NCBI GenBank assembly: GCA_944367045.1
Contig: CALVWI010000019.1
Coordinates: 1-32,648, forward strand
Direction of reading: 5' to 3'
From: an uncultured Clostridia bacterium
GTDB taxonomy: Bacteria; Bacillota; Clostridia; Christensenellales; Borkfalkiaceae
Length of the DNA: 32,648 bases
In this document: one piece after another, positions 1 through 10,702 of the stretch
Layout: each line of letters begins with the position of its first letter
Numbering within the stretch: position 1 is the first letter of the stretch
Notes under the pieces: generated by a model
Databases searched by the model: none
What the model saw: the letters and a program-made list of their open reading frames with translations, nothing else
Told to the model about the DNA's origin: nothing
Program-made: the position numbers and the translations under genes

Positions 1-707
1 GCGGTACCCCAGCTGTAAGGGATGTCGTGGTCCATACGGTAGACGTTCGCACGGGGGTTGTCCCACGAACGGAACACGGCCTTGATGGCCTCGAAGAGCT
101 GCTCCTTGGGATCGGAGGGGAAGTCCTTGCCGAGCTGCTTCTTGTACTCTGCCTTGAACTGGTTTGCAAGCTCCTTGAGATCGTCGGCGGTGAGTTCGAC
201 GTCCTGCGTGACGCCCTTCTTCTCCTTCATCTCGTCGATGAGCTTTTCAAAGTACTTCTTGCCGACTTCCATGACGACGTCGGAGAACATCTGGATGAAT
301 CTTCTGTAGCAGTCCCAAGCCCAGCGGGGGTTGTTCGACTTCTTGGCGATGGTCTCGACGACCTCTTCGTTGAGGCCGAGGTTGAGGATGGTATCCATCA
401 TGCCGGGCATGGAAGCTCTTGCGCCCGAACGGACGGAGACGAGGAGCGGGTTCTCCTTATCGCCGAACTTCTTGCCGCAGATCTTCTCCATCTTGTCGAC
501 GTACTCCATGATCTCAGCCTGGATCTCGGGATTGATCTGACGGCCGTCCTCATAGTACTGCGTGCATGCTTCGGTGGTGATGGTGAAGCCCTGGGGCACG
601 GGAAGGCCGATGTTGGTCATCTCTGCAAGGTTTGCGCCCTTGCCGCCGAGCAGGTTTCTCATCTGTGCGTTACCTTCGGTAAAAAGATAACAATACTTTT
701 TTGCCAT
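1..707 (-). CDS. ppdK: Pyruvate, phosphate dikinase, N-terminal part (cut by window edge)
   Basis: This gene runs off the left edge, so only about the first 235 residues are visible. The enzyme interconverts pyruvate, ATP and phosphate with phosphoenolpyruvate, AMP and pyrophosphate in the cytosol. It often serves as a reversible glycolytic step in anaerobes. The visible part is the nucleotide-binding domain: LLGGKGANLAEM near residue 20, SVRSGARASMPGMMDTILNL near residues 91-110, and a WDNPRANVYR segment near the edge, all typical of the family. The start is the ATG at 707, preceded by AGGAGG at a good distance. A sigma-A promoter lies upstream, and the gyrA terminator separates the two units. 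The frame is open with no visible damage. The family call is very secure. Confidence 0.96.
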   Translation of the reverse strand, partial: MAKKYCYLFTEGNAQMRNLLGGKGANLAEMTNIGLPVPQGFTITTEACTQYYEDGRQINPEIQAEIMEYVDKMEKICGKKFGDKENPLLVSVRSGARASMPGMMDTILNLGLNEEVVETIAKKSNNPRWAWDCYRRFIQMFSDVVMEVGKKYFEKLIDEMKEKKGVTQDVELTADDLKELANQFKAEYKKQLGKDFPSDPKEQLFEAIKAVFRSWDNPRANVYRMDHDIPYSWGT

Positions 708-767
708 GAAACTTCCTCCTAATAATTTTTCAGCTTACGCTCCGCTGTCGCGGAATATCCGTTTATT

Positions 768-796
768 ATTCTACATCATTCTCGTGAAAATTTCAA
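768..796 (-). promoter_or_regulatory. Sigma-A promoter of ppdK
   Basis: On the minus strand TTGAAA (791-796) and TAGAAT (768-773) are separated by 17 bp. Each hexamer matches consensus at five of six positions. Transcription would start about 54 bases before the ppdK ATG. Confidence 0.7.
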
Positions 797-848
797 GCTC
801 TTTCGGAAAAAATTTCCCGCAACTCAAAAGAAAATGCTTGAAAGCGCA

Positions 849-881
849 CAAAAAGGGCGCCGCCGTTCATGGCAGCGCCCT
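849..881 (-). terminator. Terminator behind gyrA
   Basis: An 11-bp stem (AGGGCGCTGCC paired with GGCGGCGCCCT, one G-U pair) with a six-base loop is followed by a short T run on the minus strand, about 47 bases after the gyrA stop. Confidence 0.85.
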
Positions 882-927
882 GAAAATGTGATTTTTTTAC
901 GAACGGACCCCGGTTTTCGGCGAAAAA

Positions 928-3489
928 TTACGCCTCGTCGCCCTCGTCGCCCTCCTCTGAGAGCGCCTCGTCCGTCGCCGTCGTCTCCTCGGGTGCGGTG
1001 ACTTCCTCCTCCTCGTCGCGCTCGGTGGTGGCGACGGTCGCCACAATGCCCTCCTTCAAGGTCATGAGCTTGACGCCGCGGGTATTTCTGCCGATGGTGA
1101 GGATGTCCTCGGCGTGCATGCGGATGACGATGCCCATCGAGGAGACAAGCAAAACGTCGTCGCTGTCCGAGACGAGCTTCATGCCCGCGAGGTGCCCCGT
1201 CTTTTCGTTGAACACGCCCGCCTTGATGCCCTTGCCGCCGCGCGTCTGGGTGCGGTAGTCCTCGGGAAGGGAGCGCTTTCCGTAGCCGTTCTCGGTGACG
1301 GTGAGGATCTCCCCGTCCTCGCGGAGCACGAGCATATCCACGGCCTCGTCGCCCTCCGAGAGGGTGATGGCGCGCACGCCCGTCGTGTCTCTGCCCATCG
1401 GGCGCACGTCCGTCTCCTTGAAGCGGATGCACTTGCCGAAGCGGCTGGCGACGAGAATGTCGTTCTCGCCCGTCGAGAACTGCACGGAGATGAGCTCGTC
1501 GTCCTCGTTGATGCGGATGGCGATCTTGCCGCTGCGCAAAATGTGGTCAAATTCGCTCGTCGCGGTCTTCTTGATGATGCCGCGCTTGGTCGCCATGACG
1601 AGGTACCCCGTGCCCTGCGCCTCGACGGGCAGCACGGCGGCGATCTTCTCGCCCGCGCTCAAGGGCAAAATGTTGACGATGGCGCGGCCGCGTGCCGTCT
1701 TGTTGGCCTCGGGGATCTCGTACCCCTTGATGGAGTACACCTTGCCGAAGTTGGAAAAGAAGAGGATGGGAATGTGCGTGGAACAGACGAACATCTTCTC
1801 GACGAAGTCGTCCTCCTTGGGCTTGTGGCCCGTGACGCCCACGCCGCCGCGGTTCTGTGCGCGGTACTCGGCGACGGGGAAGCGCTTGATGTAGCCGCCG
1901 CCCGTCATGGAGATGACGACGTCCTCCTCGTCGATGAGGTCCTCGTCCTCGATGGCGCCGTAGTCGACGGAGATCTCCGTGCGGCGGGGCGAGGGATACT
2001 TCTCGCGGATCTGCATGAGGTCGGTGCGGATGATGGCGAGCACGCGGGACTCGTTGGCGAGGATGTCGCGAAGGTCTGCGATGGTCGCGTGGAGCTGGGC
2101 GAGTTCCTCCTGAAGTTTCTCCACTTCGAGGGAGGTGAGGCGCTGGAGACGCATCTCGAGGATGGCGTTCGCCTGCTTTTCGGAGAGCTCGAAGGCCGCG
2201 AGCAGCTTTTCGACGGCGTCGTTCTTGTCGCGCGAGCTCTTGATGATGGCGATGACTTCGTCGATGTTGGCAAGCGCCAGGACGAGGCCCTCGATGATGT
2301 GCGCGCGCTCCTCCGCACGGGCGAGATCGAAGCGGGTGCGGCGGGTGATGACTTCCTTCTGGTGCTCGAGGTAGTAGACGAGGATCTCGCGAAGGTTGAG
2401 CACCTTGGGTTCGGTGCCGTTCTCGACGAGAGCCAAGAGGATGATGCCGTCCGAGACCTGCAAATTGGTGTGCTTGTAGAGAGAGTTCAAGACGACCTGC
2501 GCGTTGGCGTCGCGCTTGCAGTCGATGACGATGCGCATGCCGTCGCGGCCCGATTCATCGCGGATATCCGCAATGCCCTCGATGCGCTTGTCGCGCACCA
2601 TGTCCGCGATCGTCTTGACGAGCTGCGCCTTGTTGACCTGATAGGGGATCTCGGTGACGACGATGCGCGAGCGCACGTTGGCGCCCGAACCCACTTCCTC
2701 GATCTCGCACTTGGAGCGGATGATGATGTTGCCCTGCCCCGTGCGGTAGGCCTTGCGGATGCCGCTCCTGCCCATGATGATGCCGCCCGTGGGAAAGTCG
2801 GGCGCGGGGATATACTGCATGAGCTCATCGACAGTGATGTCGGGGTTGTCGATGAGGGCGACGGTGCCGTCGATGGCCTCGGCGAGGTTGTGGGGCGGAA
2901 TGTTGGTCGCCATGCCGACGGCGATACCGTCCGAGCCGTTGACGAGGAGGTTGGGGAAGCGGGCGGGCAAAACCGCGGGCTCCATCTCGTTGCCGTCGAA
3001 GTTGGGGAAGAAGTCGACGGTCTCCTTGTCGAGATCGCGGAGCATTTCGGCGGCGAGCTTGGAAAGGCGCGCCTCGGTGTAACGCATGGCGGCCGCGCCG
3101 TCGCCGTCCACAGAGCCGAAGTTGCCGTGGCCGTCCACGAGGGGGAAGTTGATGGAGAAGTCCTGCGCGAGACGCACGAGGGCGTCGTACACCGAGCTGT
3201 CGCCATGGGGGTGGAATTTACCGAGCACGTCGCCGACGACGCGGGCGCACTTACGGTAGTCCTTATCGTTGTAGAGACCCATCTCGTGCATCGCATAGAG
3301 GATGCGGCGGTGGACGGGTTTCAAGCCGTCGCGCACATCGGGAATGGCGCGGGACTTGTTGACGGCCATCGCGTAGGAGATGAAGGACCGCTTGAGCTCG
3401 TCGTCGATCTCGACGTCGAGCACCTTGGTCATCTCCAGCGTCTTTTTAAATTCTTCTGTGAGCTCCGGGCTCGTCTCTTTTTTAGCCAT
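928..3489 (-). CDS. gyrA: DNA gyrase subunit A
   Basis: This is the breakage-reunion subunit of DNA gyrase (853 residues), which with GyrB introduces negative supercoils using ATP. The catalytic tyrosine is Y137 in [10 protein letters not shown]. The quinolone-determining region reads [14 protein letters not shown] near residues 93-106, with Ser98 and Asp102 at the positions of E. coli Ser83 and Asp87, so the classic resistance changes are absent. The C-terminal wrapping domain carries the GyrA box as QTRGGKG, and a QNRGGVG segment lies earlier. This marks gyrase rather than topoisomerase IV. The protein ends in a long acidic tail rich in Glu and Asp. The ATG at 3489 has GAGAGGA upstream. gyrB lies upstream on the same strand across 319 bp that contain copy 1 of the structured element, and no terminator is seen there, so co-transcription is likely. 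Confidence 0.98.
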   Translation of the reverse strand: MAKKETSPELTEEFKKTLEMTKVLDVEIDDELKRSFISYAMAVNKSRAIPDVRDGLKPVHRRILYAMHEMGLYNDKDYRKCARVVGDVLGKFHPHGDSSVYDALVRLAQDFSINFPLVDGHGNFGSVDGDGAAAMRYTEARLSKLAAEMLRDLDKETVDFFPNFDGNEMEPAVLPARFPNLLVNGSDGIAVGMATNIPPHNLAEAIDGTVALIDNPDITVDELMQYIPAPDFPTGGIIMGRSGIRKAYRTGQGNIIIRSKCEIEEVGSGANVRSRIVVTEIPYQVNKAQLVKTIADMVRDKRIEGIADIRDESGRDGMRIVIDCKRDANAQVVLNSLYKHTNLQVSDGIILLALVENGTEPKVLNLREILVYYLEHQKEVITRRTRFDLARAEERAHIIEGLVLALANIDEVIAIIKSSRDKNDAVEKLLAAFELSEKQANAILEMRLQRLTSLEVEKLQEELAQLHATIADLRDILANESRVLAIIRTDLMQIREKYPSPRRTEISVDYGAIEDEDLIDEEDVVISMTGGGYIKRFPVAEYRAQNRGGVGVTGHKPKEDDFVEKMFVCSTHIPILFFSNFGKVYSIKGYEIPEANKTARGRAIVNILPLSAGEKIAAVLPVEAQGTGYLVMATKRGIIKKTATSEFDHILRSGKIAIRINEDDELISVQFSTGENDILVASRFGKCIRFKETDVRPMGRDTTGVRAITLSEGDEAVDMLVLREDGEILTVTENGYGKRSLPEDYRTQTRGGKGIKAGVFNEKTGHLAGMKLVSDSDDVLLVSSMGIVIRMHAEDILTIGRNTRGVKLMTLKEGIVATVATTERDEEEEVTAPEETTATDEALSEEGDEGDEA

Positions 3490-3525
3490 AATTTCCTCTC
3501 GGAATGATTTTCTGATTACTTATGC

Positions 3526-3808
3526 CTTCTCGGGCGCTTCTTGAAATAACTGCCGCAAGCAGGAGTTCCCCTCCCGCCCTTTCTTAAAATAATGCTTCGA
3601 GCAGGGTTCCCCTGCGCTGAAGGCCCCAATTTGCCTCATACCTGAGGCTTACGGGGGAAAGGGTGAATGCGGGCGCAGTAAATTCGGAAGCCCCGAGGGT
3701 GCGCCCGCAGAGGGAAAACGAGCCGTCAAGACGCGCAGCGGCAAGCGGCGGTGTTTTCCCTCAAAATCGCGGAAAGATTTTTGCCTTTGCAAAAAGATTT
3801 TCGCGAAG
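3526..3808 (-). repeat. Structured intergenic element, copy 1 (between gyrB and gyrA)
   Basis: This copy fills the gyrB-gyrA gap and begins directly after the gyrB stop, read in the gyrB direction. Hairpins in that order are: E (3767-3806, TCGCG/CGCGA ends, 15 of 18 pairs, CTTT loop), D (3710-3719 with 3753-3762, 10 bp), C (3669-3677 with 3700-3708, 9 bp), B (3633-3638 with 3643-3648, loop 4) and A (3601-3606 with 3610-3615, GAA loop in the sense strand). Module A appears duplicated in degenerate form at 3541-3574. The final terminator hairpin present in copies 2 and 3 is reduced here to its first arm (about 3526-3540), with no partner arm. That would let transcription continue into gyrA. No open reading frame of note lies in it. 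Confidence 0.8.
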
Positions 3809-5758
<1,950 letters not shown>

Positions 5759-5759
5759 T

Positions 5760-5783
5760 TACGCGCGCGTGCGTACGCGCGTA
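5760..5783. other. 24-bp alternating purine-pyrimidine tract in the gyrB leader
   Basis: All 24 bases alternate pyrimidine and purine, and most steps are CG. The tract contains the perfect 12-bp palindrome GTACGCGCGTAC (5771-5782). Such tracts can adopt left-handed Z-DNA under negative supercoiling. It lies between the predicted gyrB transcription start and the ribosome site. Confidence 0.6.
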
Positions 5784-5800
5784 CAAATATATTTCCACTT

Positions 5801-5831
5801 TGATTATACCATACCTTCTCTCAAAAGTACA
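5801..5831 (-). promoter_or_regulatory. Extended -10 promoter of gyrB
   Basis: The minus strand has a perfect TATAAT (5801-5806) preceded by TGG, giving an extended -10. The best -35-like hexamer, TGTACT (5826-5831), is poor and 19 bp away, so recognition probably depends on the extended -10. Confidence 0.65.
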
Positions 5832-5873
5832 GCGAATGTGCCGGCTTTCAGGGAAATTTTTTCTTGAGACGCG

Positions 5874-5908
5874 AAAAAAGGCGCGTGAGACGGCTCACAC
5901 GCCCTTTT
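5874..5908. terminator. Bidirectional terminator behind dus
   Basis: A stem of about 13 bp (sense AAAAGGGCGTGTGAG paired with CTCACGCGCCTTTTTT, one bulged G) follows the dihydrouridine synthase stop by 55 bases. It has T runs on both strands. Confidence 0.8.
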
Positions 5909-5962
5909 ATATGGTTTATGAGGTGGGATACGCCCGCCGCGCTTTGCCCGCACAGGCCGCCC

Positions 5963-6886
5963 TTACGCGAACGCTTCCCCAGCGATCGTGCGGAGCTCTT
6001 CGAGGATCTCGGCAGCGAACAGCCGCCGCTTGTACTCCGCCGCCCCGCGCACACCCTTGATCCACAGCGCCGCCATCTTGCGCATGAAGACGAGCGCGAA
6101 CTTTTCGCCGTTGAGAGTTATCTCCTCGTCGAGGAGCGGGAAGAAGAGTTCCCCCATCGAGGGGGCGGGGGTGCCCAAAATGTCGCAGAAGGTCTGCGGG
6201 CGGGAGAGCGCCGCGCGCGCGAGCATGATGCCGTCCGCACCCGTCCGCTCGAACATCTTCTCCGCGTCCCTCTTGTTCCAGATGCCGCCGTTCGCGATGA
6301 CAGGGATAGAGACGGCCCTCTTCGCCTCGGCGATGGCGTTGTAGTCTGGCTCGCCCGCGTAGATGCGCTCGCGCACCCTGCCGTGCACCGTAATGAGGCA
6401 CGCGCCCGCGCCCTCGCACAGCTTTGCAAACTCGGCGGCGAGGTTGTCCCCTTCCTTCACGCCGATGCGGAACTTGACGGAGATGCGCTTGCCGCTTCTG
6501 ACGCACGCCGCAATCACCTTTTCGGCGAGGGGGAAGTTTTCGAGGAGCGCGCTGCCGTCGCCGTTCTTGACGACCTTCGGCATGGGGCAGCCCATGTTGA
6601 GGTCGATGATATCGAAGGGCGCCAAGAGCTCGCTCTCGCAGGCCTCGCGCAGGATGTCGGGGTCGGAGCCGAACAGCTGCGCCGCCTTGGGAAATTCCTC
6701 TCCGCAGCGCAGGAGTTTGGCCGTCTCGGCGTTTCCGTAGTGGAGGCCCTTGGCGCTCACCATCTCGGTGAAGGTGAGCCCCGCGCCGAGGGAGATGCAC
6801 ATTCTGCGGTAGGCAAGGTCGGTATAGCCCGCCATGGGGGCGAGCCACACGTTGTTGGGGAAGTTAAGCCCCGCGCACTCAAACAT
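5963..6886 (-). CDS. dus: tRNA-dihydrouridine synthase (DusB-like)
   Basis: This flavoenzyme (307 residues) reduces uridine to dihydrouridine in tRNA using FMN and NADPH. It has a TIM barrel that begins with the family signature VWLAPMAGYTDLAYRR near residue 13, followed by DLNMGCPMPKVVKNGDGSAL with the catalytic Cys in MGCP. VKFRIGVKEGD, ITVHGR and VIANGGI phosphate-binding strands come next, and then GADGIMLARAAL. The ATG at 6886 lies inside the last codons of mazG and overlaps it by 8 bases, so translation is probably coupled. An upstream TTG in the same frame would only add an Arg/Ser-rich stretch that is antisense-like in composition, so it was not used. DusB is the likeliest subfamily, but subfamily assignment from sequence alone is uncertain. 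Confidence 0.93.
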   Translation of the reverse strand: MFECAGLNFPNNVWLAPMAGYTDLAYRRMCISLGAGLTFTEMVSAKGLHYGNAETAKLLRCGEEFPKAAQLFGSDPDILREACESELLAPFDIIDLNMGCPMPKVVKNGDGSALLENFPLAEKVIAACVRSGKRISVKFRIGVKEGDNLAAEFAKLCEGAGACLITVHGRVRERIYAGEPDYNAIAEAKRAVSIPVIANGGIWNKRDAEKMFERTGADGIMLARAALSRPQTFCDILGTPAPSMGELFFPLLDEEITLNGEKFALVFMRKMAALWIKGVRGAAEYKRRLFAAEILEELRTIAGEAFA

Positions 6887-8261
6887 TCTTCGCCCTCTTG
6901 CGGTATTCCTCGCGCTCCTCGTCCGAAAGAGCACCCACGTCCTTGCCGTCCGCAAGGACGAGCGATTCGAACGCGGTGTACTCTCTCTGCACGTCCTTGA
7001 CCTTATCGAGAAGGGCCTGCTCACACTCGACGCCCTTCTTTCTTCCCAGCCGCACGGCGGCAAGGAGCACGTCCGCAAGCGCGCCGTCGGCGGCCTTGCC
7101 CTCGGCCTTTTTCAGCGCTTCAAGCGAGGCGAGAAGGTCGCGCTCGGCCAATTCATAAGTATCCTTGAAGCCGCCCTTTTCGGTGCGCTTGGCGATCTTC
7201 TGGGCGCGAAGGAGCGCGGGGAACACTTCGGGCACGTCGTTGACGGCGTCCGAGAAGGTCTCCTGATGCTTCTCGGTCATCTTGTTCTTCTCCCAGACGG
7301 AGAGCGCGCCCTCGGCCCCTGCCGCCTTGTCCTGCCCGAACACGTGCGTGTGGCGGGTGATGAGCTTCTCGGTGACTTCACTGAGGACGTCCGTCATGTT
7401 GAAGTTGCCCTGCTCCTCCTCCATGAGCGTGTGAAAGACCGCCTGCATGAGGACGTCGCCCGCCTCCTCCTGCATGCGCGCGCTGTCCTTGCGGTCGATG
7501 GCGTCGACGAGCTCGTACGCCTCCTCGATGAGGTTGATGCGGATAGACTCGTGCGTCTGAACTCTATCCCACGGGCAGCCGTCGGGCGCGCGCAGGCGGC
7601 GCATGACGGCGATGAAGTCGTCTAAATCGAACCGCTTCTTTTCAAGGAGCGGAATGTCGAAGACGACGAGCGCCGTCTCGGGGGTGTACTTCTCCGCACG
7701 GTCGGCCTCATAGAGCGCGATCTCCCGTGCGCTCTCCTCGTTCAGAAGAAGCGCCTTCGCTTCGTCGCCGAATTTATCGGCAAGGATGAGCTTGACATCG
7801 CCCGCGAGGAGTTTGTCGTCGAGGTCATACACGACGAGCGGCAGGGCGAGCTTCCTGTCCTTCACTTCATATGCGGAGACGGCGGTATACCCCCCGAAGA
7901 GGTGCGCCCGCGCCGCCGCGGCCGCCGCCTTGGAGACGCCTTCCAAGACTTCCGCGCCGTTCTTGATGAGAATCTGCGCCGCGCGGTCCTCGGTGACGCC
8001 CCCGTCCACACAGTAGACGACGTCCCCCTCCGCGGCACGGCGTTTCACTTCCGCGGCGAGGTTCTTTGCGAGCGTATCGAAGTTGCGGCTCTTCTCGTAG
8101 ACGTATTCAAGGCTCTCGAAGGGGATATTAAGCTCCGTCAGCACCCCCGCCGAGGGGAGCGATGCGGCGCGCACGAGCACGCAGTGCGCCTCCCGCAAGC
8201 GCTTTGCGGCGAGAAGGCTCAGTTCCCCCGCGCGCGTTCCCAGACCGATGATCGTTACCAT
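6879..8261 (-). CDS. mazG: YabN-type fusion: tetrapyrrole methylase-like domain plus MazG nucleotide pyrophosphohydrolase
   Basis: This 460-residue protein has two domains, as in Bacillus YabN. The N-terminal part starts with MVTIIGLGTRAGELSLLAAK, the SAM-binding start of the tetrapyrrole methylase fold, and continues to about residue 210. The C-terminal part is an all-alpha MazG domain: GCPWDRVQTHESIRINLIEE, then YELVDAID and MQEEAGDVLMQAVFH. This holds the EEXXE and EXXD metal ligands that hydrolyse nucleoside triphosphates to monophosphates and pyrophosphate. A second MazG-like stretch follows near residues 360-430. The ATG at 8261 is chosen because the first strand of the fold begins there. 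Its start region lies inside the frame of the upstream flippase. The role is probably nucleotide-pool cleaning, and the methylase substrate is unknown. Confidence 0.93.
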   Translation of the reverse strand: MVTIIGLGTRAGELSLLAAKRLREAHCVLVRAASLPSAGVLTELNIPFESLEYVYEKSRNFDTLAKNLAAEVKRRAAEGDVVYCVDGGVTEDRAAQILIKNGAEVLEGVSKAAAAAARAHLFGGYTAVSAYEVKDRKLALPLVVYDLDDKLLAGDVKLILADKFGDEAKALLLNEESAREIALYEADRAEKYTPETALVVFDIPLLEKKRFDLDDFIAVMRRLRAPDGCPWDRVQTHESIRINLIEEAYELVDAIDRKDSARMQEEAGDVLMQAVFHTLMEEEQGNFNMTDVLSEVTEKLITRHTHVFGQDKAAGAEGALSVWEKNKMTEKHQETFSDAVNDVPEVFPALLRAQKIAKRTEKGGFKDTYELAERDLLASLEALKKAEGKAADGALADVLLAAVRLGRKKGVECEQALLDKVKDVQREYTAFESLVLADGKDVGALSDEEREEYRKRAKNV

Positions 8262-9558
8262 ATGTTCTCTTCCCTCTCTGCTGTTTTCTGACAGTATAAA
8301 GCAAATCGAACAAAAAGGCAATCAAAAAGCAGGCGTTTGCGGCGATCGCCCCGCCCGTGACGCCCATCCGCGGCACCAAGATGACTTGCAGCGCCGCCTT
8401 GACAACGACCGCCGCCAGCATGGCAAGCGCCGCATTGCTTGCCCTTCCGAGGCCCGCGAGCGAGGCTGCGAGCGTGTCCGTTCCCGCGATGGTGAGCGTG
8501 GAGAATGCCGTAAGGCGCGTGAGCGAGACGAGCGTCTCCCGTTCCCCCGATGAGAGGGCGGGATAGAGGAGAGAGACGATCTTCCCCGCAAAGAAGAAGA
8601 GAATGAGCGCGCAGGGGAGCGCTAAAAGGAGCGTCGCCGCGAGGGCAAACAGGGCGCGCTTTTTGGCACGCTCCCCCTCTCCCCTTGCCGAGAGCGCCGC
8701 GACCGACGGCACGGCCGCCGACGCAAGTCCGCGGGCCGCCGACGCGGGAAGGGACGCGAGCGAGAGCGCTCCCCCGGAGAGAAGCCCGAAGGATGCGACC
8801 GCGCCCGCTCCCCCGCCCAAGAGACGGGGCAAAAGCACGCTGTCCGCCGCCTGCGAGAGGGGCAAAATGCACGCCGCCGCCATCACGGGCAGCACGAAGG
8901 GCAGAATTTCCCCGCTCCTTCGCGGCTTTAAGTCGGGCGTTTTTCGCTCCCCCTTCAAAGAGAGGGCGAGAAAGGCGAGCGCGGCCCCTTCACTGAAACA
9001 CACGGCGGAGAGTGCAAGGATGGCGGCGCGGGGCGAGTCAGAGCGAAATAAGAGCGCGAAAAAGACGCCGAGGCCCACCTTGATGAGCGTTTCGAGGACT
9101 TCCGAGAGCGCGGCGGGGGCCATGCGCCGAACGCCCAGAAAATACCCGCGGAAGGCCGAAAGCACGCCCCCTAAGAGCACGGCGGGCGCGAGAAGGAGGT
9201 ACCCGCCCGCAAGGTCCGCGCCCTGCAATCGGGCGATGCTGCGCGAAAAGAGCGCGAGAAGGACGGCCCCCGCTCCCCCCAAGAGCGCAAAGAGGCGCAC
9301 GCCCGCGAGAAAGACATTGTTGCCGCTTCCCCCGAGGGCGCGCTCCCGCGCGACGAGCCGAGAGACGGAAGAGCTCGCCCCCGCCGAGGTGAGCGTCAAA
9401 AACAGGGCGAAGAAGGGCCACGCCATCTGGTACAGCCCCATGCCCGCCGCGCCGAGAAGGGAGGTGAGCGCGATGCGGTAGACGGCCCCTAAGACCTTGG
9501 AGGCGACCGCAGCCATCGACAGCGCCGCCGCCCCGCGCAAAAAAGCAAGGTGTTTCAT
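8128..9558 (-). CDS. YabM/SpoVB-type polysaccharide flippase (MOP superfamily)
   Basis: This integral membrane protein (476 residues, about 12-14 hydrophobic segments) starts with AAALSMAAVASKVLGAVYRI and GAAGMGLYQMAWPFFALFLT, as in the oligosaccharide flippases SpoVB, YabM and MurJ. These move lipid-linked precursors across the cytoplasmic membrane for wall or spore cortex synthesis. In Bacillus the order is spoVT, yabM, yabN. Here the same protein precedes the YabN homologue, which supports YabM. The last 45 or so residues after LLYTVRKQQRGK are not membrane-like but Arg/Gly/Ala-rich. They are read from the mazG coding region in another frame, giving a 134-bp overlap. Either the stop has been lost or the overlap is real. 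The ATG at 9558 has only a distant GGAG. Confidence 0.88.
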   Translation of the reverse strand: MKHLAFLRGAAALSMAAVASKVLGAVYRIALTSLLGAAGMGLYQMAWPFFALFLTLTSAGASSSVSRLVARERALGGSGNNVFLAGVRLFALLGGAGAVLLALFSRSIARLQGADLAGGYLLLAPAVLLGGVLSAFRGYFLGVRRMAPAALSEVLETLIKVGLGVFFALLFRSDSPRAAILALSAVCFSEGAALAFLALSLKGERKTPDLKPRRSGEILPFVLPVMAAACILPLSQAADSVLLPRLLGGGAGAVASFGLLSGGALSLASLPASAARGLASAAVPSVAALSARGEGERAKKRALFALAATLLLALPCALILFFFAGKIVSLLYPALSSGERETLVSLTRLTAFSTLTIAGTDTLAASLAGLGRASNAALAMLAAVVVKAALQVILVPRMGVTGGAIAANACFLIAFLFDLLYTVRKQQRGKRTYGNDHRSGNARGGTEPSRRKALAGGALRARARRIAPLGGGADGA

Positions 9559-9655
9559 TATGTACGCCGCTCCGCTCCCCTGCGCGCTCCTTGCCGCAAA
9601 ACCGCTTTTTTACGCCATTTTTTCAGAAATTTTGCCCGAAAGCACGTCAAGGAAG

Positions 9656-9684
9656 TTGACAACCACCCTCGCGCGTGCTATCAT
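9656..9684 (+). promoter_or_regulatory. Sigma-A promoter of the AEC transporter
   Basis: A perfect TTGACA (9656-9661), a 17-bp spacer and TATCAT (9679-9684) give a strong promoter. Its start point would be about 25 bases before the ATG. Confidence 0.88.
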
Positions 9685-9715
9685 GCTCAGCCGAGAAACC
9701 GTTTAAGGAACAATT

Positions 9716-10699
9716 ATGGTAGACATCATCGTAAAAGTGCTGCTCATCATGGCGGTGCTGTTCGTCTTTGCGGTGCCGGGATTCGTCCTGCGCAAGACAA
9801 AGCTCGTCAGCTCCGAGAGCCTCTCCTCCATCTCCAACATTCTTCTGTGCTTCGCGCAGCCCATGCTCATCATCAAGGCGTTCGCCGTCGATCCCGTCGC
9901 GCCCACGGGCGAGACGCTCTTAAACTTCTTGTGGGTGCTCCTCTTCTCGTTCGCGGCGCTCTTTTTGACGTTCTTTGCAAGTAAGCTCGTCTTTCTCTAC
10001 AAGAAGGGCGAAGAGGAGCGCAGGAAGCGCGACGTCTTGGTATTCGTCGGCACCTTCTCCAACTGCGCGTTCGTGGGCATTCCCTTCGTGGATATGTTCA
10101 CGGGCGGCGACTCCGAGGCGATGATGTACCTCACCGTGTTCAACGTCGCCTTTAATATCCTCATCTGGACGCTCGGCGCGTACCTCATCACGCAGGACAA
10201 GAAGCAGATCTCCCTCAAAAAGGCGCTCTTGAACCCCTGCACGGTGGGCGCGGTCGTGGGCTTTGTCCTCTTTTTGGTGCCCGAGATCAACATCTTCAAC
10301 ATGGACGCGGTCGCAGAATTGCAGCAGATCGTCACCTATGCGGGCAACATGACGGCGCCCCTTTCGATGCTCGTCGTGGGCGTGCGCATGGCGGAGCTCA
10401 CCCCCAAGCAGCTCTTCGGCGACAAGGACATCTACATTGCCGCGCTCGTCCGCCTCGTGCTCTCCGCGGCGCTCACCTATCTCCTCATTCTCCCCTTCAA
10501 GCTGACGGGGGTGTTCGCGGACGATCCGTACGTGCTGCTTGCGCCCGTCATTGCGATGGCGATGCCGCCCGCTGCGACCGTCGTCGCGTTTGCCGAGAAG
10601 CACGACGGCGAAAAGACGCTTGCCGCCGCGGCCTATGCGACGGGCACCATTTTAGCCGTCATAACGCTGCCCGTCGCGATGCTGCTCATCTCGCTGTAA
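9716..10699 (+). CDS. AEC family transporter (auxin efflux carrier fold)
   Basis: This membrane permease (327 residues, about ten transmembrane segments) has two inverted halves. Family features are the N-terminal VPGFVLRKTKLVSSESL, LCFAQPMLIIKAF, the CAFVGIPFVD motif in the middle, and AMPPAATVVAFAEKH near the end. Relatives export or import organic acids such as malate, or auxin-like compounds, but the substrate cannot be read from sequence. The ATG at 9716 follows AAGGA and a strong promoter. It ends three bases from the convergent spoVT stop, with no terminator in between. The gene sits on the opposite strand inside a spoVT-yabM-yabN neighbourhood that is contiguous in Bacillus, so it is probably an insertion relative to that order. 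Confidence 0.92.
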   Translation: MVDIIVKVLLIMAVLFVFAVPGFVLRKTKLVSSESLSSISNILLCFAQPMLIIKAFAVDPVAPTGETLLNFLWVLLFSFAALFLTFFASKLVFLYKKGEEERRKRDVLVFVGTFSNCAFVGIPFVDMFTGGDSEAMMYLTVFNVAFNILIWTLGAYLITQDKKQISLKKALLNPCTVGAVVGFVLFLVPEINIFNMDAVAELQQIVTYAGNMTAPLSMLVVGVRMAELTPKQLFGDKDIYIAALVRLVLSAALTYLLILPFKLTGVFADDPYVLLAPVIAMAMPPAATVVAFAEKHDGEKTLAAAAYATGTILAVITLPVAMLLISL

Positions 10700-10702
10700 C
10701 GC

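Noticed and set aside
1114-3507. A 797-codon open frame on the plus strand opposite gyrA
   Set aside because: It is the complement of a highly conserved gene in GC-rich DNA with few stops. It has biased Val/Asp/Leu/His composition and no ribosome site or recognisable domain.
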